From Holzapfeliella floricola DSM 23037 = JCM 16512 (GTDB lineage Bacteria; Bacillota; Bacilli; Lactobacillales; Lactobacillaceae), in assembly GCF_001436605.1 (NCBI RefSeq), contig NZ_AYZL01000016.1, positions 1 to 64,000 on the forward strand: 64,000 bases of DNA, given 5' to 3'. Both the position numbers and the translations under genes were made by a program. This document shows, piece by piece, positions 57,079 to 64,000 of this stretch (within the stretch, counting starts at the first letter, position 1; every line of letters begins with the position of its first letter). The notes under the pieces were generated by a model that had not been told where the DNA came from, made no database searches, and was given only the letters and a program-made list of their open reading frames with translations.

Positions 57079-58110
57079 TTAATAAATAAACATTGCATCC
57101 CCAAAACTGAAAAAACGATAACGTTCTATTACAGCATGGTGATAAGCATTCAAAATATTATCTCTACCCGTAAAGCTCGCCACAAGCATCACCAAAGTAG
57201 ATTTTGGTAAGTGAAAATTAGTAACAAAAGCATCGACGGCTTTAAACTCATAACCTGGTTTGATAAAAATATCAGTCCAACCACTATCAGCTTTTACCTC
57301 TCCATCAAAGCGACTGGCAATTGTCTCAAGTGTCCGAATGGTCGTTGTACCAACAGCGATAACGCGCCTACCTTCTACTTTAGCCTGACCAATCAGCCTA
57401 GCATTGTCGTCATCTAATTGATAGAACTCACGATGCATTTTATGTTCATCAATATCACTAAAGACAACCGGTCTAAAAGTGCCCAGTCCAACATGTAACG
57501 TCACATAAGCTAACTGAATGCCTTTTTGTTCAATCCTAGCTAATAAATCAGGAGTGAAATGCAGCCCTGCTGTCGGTGCTGCTGCTGAACCATTTTCCTT
57601 AGCATAGACAGTTTGGTAGCGGTCATTATCTTCCAAGTGTTCTTTGATATAAGGCGGCAATGGCATTTGACCAAGCTGTTCAAGTACTTCTAAAAAGATT
57701 CCTTCGTACGAAAACTCGATTTGAAATTTACCTTCCTCACGTCTTTTGTTAACTACTGCGGTCAACTGACCATCACCAAATTCTAGTTCATCACCCACAT
57801 GAATTTTACGTGCTGGTTTGATTAAAACTTCCCAATTATCACCTTGCTCTTGTGCTAGCAATAATAATTCAACATGACCATGGGTTTTAGCTTTTTGACC
57901 ATATAATCGCGCAGGTAAAACTCGTGAATTATTCATCACCAAAACATCGCCTGCTTGCAATTCATCAATTAAGTCATAAAAATGACGGTCATTCAACTCA
58001 CCCGTTTGATGATTCAAAGTTAATAGTCGAGAATGATCTCTTTGATCAAGTGGGGTTTGCGCAATAAGTTCTTCTGGCAATTCATAATCAAATTCATCTA
58101 TTGATTGCAT
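57079..58110 (-). CDS. queA: S-adenosylmethionine:tRNA ribosyltransferase-isomerase
   Basis: The 343-residue protein begins [19 protein letters not shown] and contains [13 protein letters not shown] and [15 protein letters not shown], all QueA hallmarks. It adds the ribosyl moiety of S-adenosylmethionine to preQ1-tRNA, giving epoxyqueuosine. It follows ruvB by one base. Confidence 0.97.
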   Translation of the reverse strand: MQSIDEFDYELPEELIAQTPLDQRDHSRLLTLNHQTGELNDRHFYDLIDELQAGDVLVMNNSRVLPARLYGQKAKTHGHVELLLLAQEQGDNWEVLIKPARKIHVGDELEFGDGQLTAVVNKRREEGKFQIEFSYEGIFLEVLEQLGQMPLPPYIKEHLEDNDRYQTVYAKENGSAAAPTAGLHFTPDLLARIEQKGIQLAYVTLHVGLGTFRPVVFSDIDEHKMHREFYQLDDDNARLIGQAKVEGRRVIAVGTTTIRTLETIASRFDGEVKADSGWTDIFIKPGYEFKAVDAFVTNFHLPKSTLVMLVASFTGRDNILNAYHHAVIERYRFFSFGDAMFIY

Positions 58111-58111
58111 A

Positions 58112-59113
58112 TTATCTCTCCGTTAATTTAATACCTAAATGCGTGTAGGCCTTGGCGGTAACCGAACGTCCTCTAGGTGTTCTTTTAATAAATTCTTTTT
58201 GTAGTAAATAAGGTTCGTAAATAGTTTCAACGGTTTCTTGATCTTCACCGATATTAGCTGCTAGTGTTTTGATGCCGACAGGACCACCCTGATAGGTTTC
58301 AATCATCATCATTAACAACTTACGGTCAACTTGATCAAGTCCAGCTTCATCTACTTCTAGCTGTTGTAGAGCCTGTTGAGTAGTTGTTAAACTTATTTGA
58401 ACTTCTTCTTTAACTTCAGCAAAATCACGAACTCGCTTCAACAATCGGTTACTAATACGAGGGGTTCCTCTTGAACGTTTTGATAATTCATGGGCAGCTT
58501 CTTCACTAATTTTAGAATTAAAAACTAAAGAGGAACGCTCAATAATATGCTGTAAGTCTTCTTCTTCATAATAATTCATATGCTCTATAATTCCAAAACG
58601 GTCTCTTAATGGAGCCGATAATTGCCCTGCTCTAGTTGTTGCACCAATCAGTGTAAAAGGTGGTAATGGAATATGAACTGGATGTGTTCCCTCACCTTGA
58701 CCAATAATGATATCAATATAGAAATCTTCCATAGCTGAATACAAAACTTCTTCAACTGTTTTAGGAAGTCGATGAATCTCATCAATAAATAAGACGTCTC
58801 CTGGATTAAGTTCAGTTAGCAAAGCTACCAAGTCTCCTGCTTTTTCAATAGCAGGTCCCGTTGTACTGCGTAATTTGACATCCAACTCGTTGGCAATCAC
58901 AAAGGCTAAAGTCGTTTTCCCTAATCCTGGCGGTCCATAAAGTAAAACATGATCTAATGATTCTTGCCTTTTCTTTGCGGCTTGAATATAAATCGATAAC
59001 TCATCTTTAACTTTATGTTGACCAATGTATTGATTTAAGTACTGCGGTCTTAAAGAAAGTTCAATATTTTTATCATCTTGGCTCGCTTCTTGATTAATTA
59101 CTCGATCACTCAC
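58112..59113 (-). CDS. ruvB: Holliday junction branch migration ATPase RuvB
   Basis: The 333-residue AAA+ motor has Walker [10 protein letters not shown], Walker B FIDEIHRL, sensor GATTRAG and arginine finger PLRDRFG, plus the C-terminal winged helix. It drives Holliday-junction branch migration with RuvA, encoded 14 bases upstream. RuvC is not found in this cluster, as is usual in Firmicutes, which use RecU. Confidence 0.98.
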   Translation of the reverse strand: MSDRVINQEASQDDKNIELSLRPQYLNQYIGQHKVKDELSIYIQAAKKRQESLDHVLLYGPPGLGKTTLAFVIANELDVKLRSTTGPAIEKAGDLVALLTELNPGDVLFIDEIHRLPKTVEEVLYSAMEDFYIDIIIGQGEGTHPVHIPLPPFTLIGATTRAGQLSAPLRDRFGIIEHMNYYEEEDLQHIIERSSLVFNSKISEEAAHELSKRSRGTPRISNRLLKRVRDFAEVKEEVQISLTTTQQALQQLEVDEAGLDQVDRKLLMMMIETYQGGPVGIKTLAANIGEDQETVETIYEPYLLQKEFIKRTPRGRSVTAKAYTHLGIKLTER

Positions 59114-59127
59114 AACTTAGCTCCTTT

Positions 59128-59730
59128 CTATTTTTTTAGTAGTAGTTTAAGTCCTTCCTTGACATATTCATCAACTTTATTCAATTGAGCTTGTTTTAAT
59201 TTTGGACTAATTTTATCAATTTCACGTTTGGTATAACCCAGCGCTTGTAATGCTTGCAAACTTTCATCAAATTCTTTTGAATCTGAAGTAAGTTGACTAT
59301 CTGATTTATCTGAAATTGTAAATAAATCATCTTGATAGATTGCCATTTTGCCTTGTAAATCAAGTACAATTTGTGAAGCAGTTTTTTTACCAATCCCAGG
59401 AAACTTCATTAAGTATTTAATATCTCCAGAATCAACAGCTTCAGCAAGGCCACTAACATCTTCACTTGCCATAATTGCTAAAGCACTGCGAGGACCTATG
59501 CCACTAACACGATTTAATAGATTAAACAGCTGCTTGTCTTCTAGACTCTTAAACCCGTAAAGTGTGAGTTCACTTTCTCTCACAATCTGTTCAATAAAAA
59601 CCTGAGCAGACTCTTCTTGCTTGTAGTGATAGGGATAGGGCGTTAAAACAAGATAACCCATCCCATTATTTTCCAGCACGATATAATCGGGCTTAATTGA
59701 GACGATTGTTCCCTTTAAATATTCATACAT
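59128..59730 (-). CDS. ruvA: Holliday junction DNA helicase subunit RuvA
   Basis: The 200-residue protein starts MYEYLKGTIVSIKPDYIVLE (OB fold), has the helix-hairpin-helix motifs NRVSGIGPRSALAIM and KFPGIGKKTASQIVLDL, and a C-terminal domain that contacts RuvB (about 150-200). It recognises four-way junctions. It is coupled to mutL (two-base gap). Confidence 0.97.
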   Translation of the reverse strand: MYEYLKGTIVSIKPDYIVLENNGMGYLVLTPYPYHYKQEESAQVFIEQIVRESELTLYGFKSLEDKQLFNLLNRVSGIGPRSALAIMASEDVSGLAEAVDSGDIKYLMKFPGIGKKTASQIVLDLQGKMAIYQDDLFTISDKSDSQLTSDSKEFDESLQALQALGYTKREIDKISPKLKQAQLNKVDEYVKEGLKLLLKK

Positions 59731-59732
59731 TG

Positions 59733-61619
59733 TTATTCTCCTATTTCGCCATCATCACGTTGATGGCTTTGTTGAATGCGACGAAACATTTTTTCAATAT
59801 CGGTTTGACTGAAATGGATGAGCACAGGTCGACCGTGGGGACAATTATACGGGTTTTTAGCTTGGGAAAGCTGATCAAGCAAGGATTGTGCTTCTGATGG
59901 TTTGATGTAGTGATTGGCTTTAATCGCATTTTTACAACTCATCATAATCGCTGTTTTTTCTCTGAATTGTTTTAAGGTTAGTTTTGGATTATCTTGAATT
60001 GCATCAACCATTTCTTGAATCAAGCTTTCTTGATTTTCAACCATCCATGTTGGGTGCGAGTTAATAATAAAAGTATTTCCCCCAAATGGTCGCAATTCAA
60101 TCCCCAACGTTTGCAATTCTTCTAAATAATTTTGAATCTTTAAGTAATCTGAATTAGATAACTCAATTGTCATTGGTGTCAAAAACGTTTGTTGGTCATT
60201 TGAAACTTCAGCAATTGTTTCACGATATTTTTCATAGTTCAAACGCTCTTGGGCAGCGTGTTGGTCAACTAGATACATCCCATCATCACTTTGCGCGATT
60301 AAATAGGTTAACTGTACTTGTCCTACAAAATATAAATCGGGAAATGATGATGTTTTTGGTTTTTGTACTTCTTCCAACTGCTGATTTTCTTCTTCAAAAG
60401 GACGTGTTTGTACTTGTGCTTTCACATTTTCATTCCACGTTGGCGATAATTTAATTTTATCACTTTGATTGATTTCAAAAGATTGAATATCTTCCTCAAT
60501 TTGGTAATATTTTTGCCCATTTGGATAATTGAACTGACGCGGTTTGCTCTTAGACAAGGTCAAGTCTGTTTGCTGATAAGTCGGTTGATATTTAGCTGGT
60601 TGAACTAAATTATCTAGTCCATCTTGAACCAAGTTATTCTTTGCAAGAGTTTGCTTAAAGGTTTGCTCAATTAGCTCTTTTAATTGAGCCTCTTTTGAAA
60701 GACGAACTTCTTGTTTTGTCGGATGTACGTTCACATCAACTAGATTAGCATCCATTTTGATATTCAATACCACGACAGGAAATCTACCTACCATTAATTT
60801 ACTCCCATAACCACTGATTATACTTCTAGATAGTTGGTAGTTTTTGATGAATCGACCATTTAATAATATTGAAATATAATTACGGTTCGATCGTGTCATT
60901 TCGGGTAATGATAAGTAACCTGAGATTTCAAAGTCCATGTTTTCTGATGAAAACGGAATCATCTTTTGTGAAATTTGACGACCATATATATTGGCAATAT
61001 TCTTTTTCAAGTCGCCATCACCCGTTGTTTGACTCAGTCTTTTTGAACCATTAAACAATCGAAATGATAAATCGGGATAACTCAAAGCGAGTTGGTTAAC
61101 GACATCAATCATTTTAGCAATTTCTGTTTTTTGCGATTTTAAATATTTGAGACGCGCGGGTGTGTTAAAGAACAAATCACTAACAATAACTTGTGTTCCT
61201 CTTTTGGCAGCAGCCGGTTCTTGAGACTTAATCATTCCTTCTTGCACTTTAGCTTTGATTCCTTTAGTTTCACCAGTATTAGTTACTATTTCAACTTTTG
61301 AAACAGCGGCAATACTTGATAAAGCTTCACCACGAAATCCCAAAGTTAAAATATTAAATAAATCGTCTGTCGTCGTTATTTTACTAGTAGCATGACGTTT
61401 AAATGCTAGTGATAAATCATCTGCAGCAATACCCAATCCATTATCTGAGACAACGATTTGCTTTAAACCACCTTCTGAAAACGTAATATCTATTTCTGTT
61501 GCTTTTGCATCAATTGCATTTTCAACTAGTTCTTTAATAACTGAGCTTGGTCGCTCAATAACCTCACCCGCAGCAATTTGATCACTTAATCTTTGAGATA
61601 GTTCTCTAATTTGTGTCAT
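59733..61619 (-). CDS. mutL: DNA mismatch repair protein MutL
   Basis: The 628-residue protein has an N-terminal GHKL ATPase (IAAGEVIERPSSVIKELVEN, DNGLGI, GFRGEALSSI) and a C-terminal dimerisation domain with the endonuclease motif DQHAAQERLNYEKY, so it is a nicking MutL as in bacteria lacking MutH. CPHGRP near the end is another conserved metal-site motif. It follows mutS by 20 bases. Confidence 0.98.
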   Translation of the reverse strand: MTQIRELSQRLSDQIAAGEVIERPSSVIKELVENAIDAKATEIDITFSEGGLKQIVVSDNGLGIAADDLSLAFKRHATSKITTTDDLFNILTLGFRGEALSSIAAVSKVEIVTNTGETKGIKAKVQEGMIKSQEPAAAKRGTQVIVSDLFFNTPARLKYLKSQKTEIAKMIDVVNQLALSYPDLSFRLFNGSKRLSQTTGDGDLKKNIANIYGRQISQKMIPFSSENMDFEISGYLSLPEMTRSNRNYISILLNGRFIKNYQLSRSIISGYGSKLMVGRFPVVVLNIKMDANLVDVNVHPTKQEVRLSKEAQLKELIEQTFKQTLAKNNLVQDGLDNLVQPAKYQPTYQQTDLTLSKSKPRQFNYPNGQKYYQIEEDIQSFEINQSDKIKLSPTWNENVKAQVQTRPFEEENQQLEEVQKPKTSSFPDLYFVGQVQLTYLIAQSDDGMYLVDQHAAQERLNYEKYRETIAEVSNDQQTFLTPMTIELSNSDYLKIQNYLEELQTLGIELRPFGGNTFIINSHPTWMVENQESLIQEMVDAIQDNPKLTLKQFREKTAIMMSCKNAIKANHYIKPSEAQSLLDQLSQAKNPYNCPHGRPVLIHFSQTDIEKMFRRIQQSHQRDDGEIGE

Positions 61620-61639
61620 CTTGCACCTCCTTACTTTTG

Positions 61640-64000
61640 TTAATCTTTAATTAATCGTTGTTGCCAATCATTAATCAAATTCATTAACTCAAAAGGTGTT
61701 TTATTCATCAAGCTAATAGATTTAATTTCATCAATAATATCACTATCAACATTAGTCAAAACATCGGTTTGCGTTTTATCAACAACCGCTTCTGGTGTAA
61801 ACAAATCGAGTTGATTGTCATTTATTTGAATATTCTGATGATCATCTTGGTTTTCGAATTCTAGTAACATTTCATTAGCCTGATTGATTACTTCTTCAGG
61901 TAGTCCTGCTAACTTAGCAACGTGTATCCCATACGATTGGTCAGCTGGGCCCGCAATAATTTTATGCAAGAATATCAACTTCCCATCTTTTTCACTAGCT
62001 CCAACATGAACATTTTTTAAGTGTGGTAGTTGCTGTTCTAAACTTGTTAGCTCGTGATAGTGAGTCGCAAATAGCGTCTTAGCACCAACTTTTTGATGTA
62101 GGTATTTAATAATTGCGCCGGCAAGAGACATACCATCATAAGTAGCAGTTCCTCTTCCAATTTCGTCAAATAAAATTAATGATTTTGCAGTAGCATTTTT
62201 TAGTGCTTGATTTGCTTCGTTCATTTCGACCATAAAAGTCGATTGACCTGAAATTAAATCATCTGCAGCACCGATTCGTGTGAAAACTTTATCAAAAATT
62301 GGTAATTTAGCCGATGAAGCTGGTACAAACGACCCTACCTGATTCATAATTGCAATCAATGCCAGTTGTCGCATATATGTGCTCTTACCTGACATATTAG
62401 GCCCTGTTATTAAGAAAATATTAATATCTTCACCCATTTCGATATTATTAGGAATGTACTGATCATTTTCTAAGACAGCCTCTACAACCGGGTGACGCCC
62501 GTCCTGTACATCAATAACCTGATTATTTGTCAATTCTGGTCTAACTAACCGTTTATCTTCTGCCAAAATACTAAAACTCGTTAAGACATCTAAAGCTGAA
62601 ATACTGTGAGATAATTGCTGTAATAGTTCAATATGATTTTTAACTTCATCTCGTAAAGTCACAAATAATTGGTATTGATAATCTACAGAATTAGTTTGCG
62701 CTTGTAAAATTAATGTTTGCATTTCTTTAAGTTCAGGCGTTAGATAACGTTCGGCATTCGACAATGTCTGTTTACGTTCATAACGCTCTGGGACCTTGTC
62801 TTTATGGGTATTCGTTACTTCTAAGTAGTACCCAAACACTTTATTATAACCAATTTTCAAACTCGGTATGCCAGTTGCTTCTTTTTCTTTTCTTTCTAAA
62901 TCAGCTAACCATTTAGTGCCATTGTGCATAGCGTGATAGTAGTCATCTAATTGTTTATCATATCCTTCTTTAATTAGACTCCCTTCTGTAATTGCAATGG
63001 GAGGATCATCAACGATTGCCGTCATTATTTTTTGGCCTAAGTCAGATAAATCAACAATATCATCTGCATAATTTTGTAAAATTTCATCGTCTGAACTATC
63101 TAATAGTTGAATGATTTTAGGAACTTGGCTTAATGACTGTCCTAATTGGCGCATTTGACGACCATTAATGTTACCAAAAGCCACACGGCCCGTTAAACGC
63201 TCTAAATCGTAAACGTTCTTCAAGGCATCACTAATCTCTTCTCTAGTAAAAAAGTCGTCCAGTAATGCCTGAACCATATTCTGACGGTACAAGACATCTT
63301 TTTCCAAAACTAACGGCCGTTCTAGCCATTGCTTAAGTAATCGACTTCCCATAGCAGTTTTAGTTTTATCCATCAACCAATATAATGAGCCCATTTTTTT
63401 GTGAGTTTTGCTAGATTGTATAATTTCTAAATTTTGTTTAACCACATGGCTCATTTGCAAATAAGACTTTGCCTCATAGCTTTTTGCAATTTGTAAGTGC
63501 GCTAGTTGGCGTTTTTGCGTTGCAACAATATATTGAATAAGTTGTCTTGTTGCCGTTAATTCGCTTTGATTGGTTATTCGCTGAACTACAAATTCTTGTT
63601 CGCTTTCACCTTGTGCTTCAGTTACCGGAGATGACACCAATATATTGGCTTTTTTCAGAACTGATTGTTGATTTTGATTTAACTCACCCAGCCAGATTAC
63701 TTCTTTTGTTTGAAGTGATAATAACTCATTAAATACTTCTTCAAACGAATTAAAGTGTGTGGTTTGAACTTCACCTGTTGCTAAATCAGAATAACTTAAT
63801 CCATACTCCTCTTTTCCAAAAATAACAGAAGTTAAGTAATTATTTTGAGTGGCTTGTTCCGGTTTTTCATCCATCATAGTCCCAGGTGTTATCAACTGAA
63901 CTACTTCACGTTTAACCATTCCCTGCGCATCTTTTGGATCTTCAACTTGATCACAAATCGCCACTTTGTAACCCTTGTCAACTAAACTATCGATATAATT
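61640..64000 (-). CDS. mutS: DNA mismatch repair protein MutS (partial at window edge)
   Basis: The reading frame stays open to the window edge at 64000; the first visible residues are NYIDSLVDKGYKVAICDQ, about 80-90 residues inside a normal MutS, so the mismatch-reading N-terminus (Phe-X-Glu motif) is outside. What is visible: connector and lever domains, Walker A GPNMSGKST, Walker B LILFDEIGRGT, ATHYHEL, and a C-terminal tail. The GTG at 63964 is internal (Val) and not a start. First visible gene of mutS-mutL-ruvA-ruvB-queA-tgt-yajC. Confidence 0.97.
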   Translation of the reverse strand, partial: NYIDSLVDKGYKVAICDQVEDPKDAQGMVKREVVQLITPGTMMDEKPEQATQNNYLTSVIFGKEEYGLSYSDLATGEVQTTHFNSFEEVFNELLSLQTKEVIWLGELNQNQQSVLKKANILVSSPVTEAQGESEQEFVVQRITNQSELTATRQLIQYIVATQKRQLAHLQIAKSYEAKSYLQMSHVVKQNLEIIQSSKTHKKMGSLYWLMDKTKTAMGSRLLKQWLERPLVLEKDVLYRQNMVQALLDDFFTREEISDALKNVYDLERLTGRVAFGNINGRQMRQLGQSLSQVPKIIQLLDSSDDEILQNYADDIVDLSDLGQKIMTAIVDDPPIAITEGSLIKEGYDKQLDDYYHAMHNGTKWLADLERKEKEATGIPSLKIGYNKVFGYYLEVTNTHKDKVPERYERKQTLSNAERYLTPELKEMQTLILQAQTNSVDYQYQLFVTLRDEVKNHIELLQQLSHSISALDVLTSFSILAEDKRLVRPELTNNQVIDVQDGRHPVVEAVLENDQYIPNNIEMGEDINIFLITGPNMSGKSTYMRQLALIAIMNQVGSFVPASSAKLPIFDKVFTRIGAADDLISGQSTFMVEMNEANQALKNATAKSLILFDEIGRGTATYDGMSLAGAIIKYLHQKVGAKTLFATHYHELTSLEQQLPHLKNVHVGASEKDGKLIFLHKIIAGPADQSYGIHVAKLAGLPEEVINQANEMLLEFENQDDHQNIQINDNQLDLFTPEAVVDKTQTDVLTNVDSDIIDEIKSISLMNKTPFELMNLINDWQQRLIKD

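Noticed and set aside
63547-63732. Plus-strand open frame of about 60 codons inside mutS, and many similar frames inside other genes
   Set aside because: They lie wholly within well-supported genes on the other strand, have biased unlikely composition and no ribosome-binding sites. The same applies to frames such as 6798-7073, 38962-39243 and 47603-47824.

Overview
The window reads as a chromosomal core-gene segment of an AT-rich, low-GC Gram-positive bacterium of the Lactobacillales. Gene order points to the family Lactobacillaceae: the runs mutS-mutL-ruvA-ruvB-queA-tgt-yajC, alaS-ireB-ruvX-DUF1292, secA-prfB-pst, hprK-lgt-gpsA-trxB-pgm-uvrB-uvrA and rapZ-yvcK-whiA next to clpP are the arrangement known there. 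I cannot name the genus. All but five genes lie on the minus strand; clpP, yigZ, pgl, uppP and cutC are on the plus strand. I see no transposase, prophage, CRISPR array, rRNA or tRNA. No stretch of more than 300 bases lacks a gene; the longest gap (252 bp, before alaS) is filled by a T-box leader.

Region by region (minus-strand genes are transcribed right to left). 1-1739: polar amino-acid ABC transporter (partial ATPase and a binding-protein/permease fusion). 1740-2578: clpP with a CIRCE operator. 2576-5839: rapZ-yvcK-whiA and an OhrR-type regulator. 5912-10744: uvrB-uvrA. 10856-17199: pgm, trxB, gpsA-lgt-hprK and two small membrane proteins. 17211-25194: a membrane glycerophosphodiesterase, the phosphate uptake operon pstS-C-A-B-B-phoU, and prfB with its programmed frameshift. 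25252-31523: secA, the comFA-comFC competence pair, yigZ and tagO. 31619-41033: ftsK, two M16-family peptidase paralogues, rodZ, pgsA, recA with a LexA box, and rny. 41063-43758: DUF1149 protein, trmL preceded by a candidate structured RNA, an AI-2E family membrane protein and a PTS IIA-like protein. 43872-46435: pgl-uppP-cutC. 46498-53938: dinB-nrnA-cshB, then T-box-alaS-ireB-ruvX-DUF1292. 53989-64000: zwf, then mutS-mutL-ruvA-ruvB-queA-tgt-yajC.

Functionally the window joins DNA repair and recombination (mutSL, ruvAB, recA, uvrAB, dinB), envelope building (tagO, uppP, lgt, pgsA, gpsA, rodZ, ftsK), protein export and turnover (secA, yajC, clpP), phosphate acquisition (pst, phoU, GDPD), carbon control and the oxidative pentose phosphate pathway (hprK, rapZ, yvcK, zwf, pgl, pgm), and translation (prfB, alaS, tgt, queA, trmL).

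I did not find a clearly new multi-gene system. The most interesting unexplained element is a compact RNA unit of about 112 nt (roughly 42019-42130) with its own good promoter and strong terminator between the AI-2E gene and trmL. Secondary points are an orphan PTS glucitol-type IIA protein that seems to lack the phosphorylatable histidine, a two-cysteine OhrR-like regulator, and the absence of hpf and cinA from their usual places.
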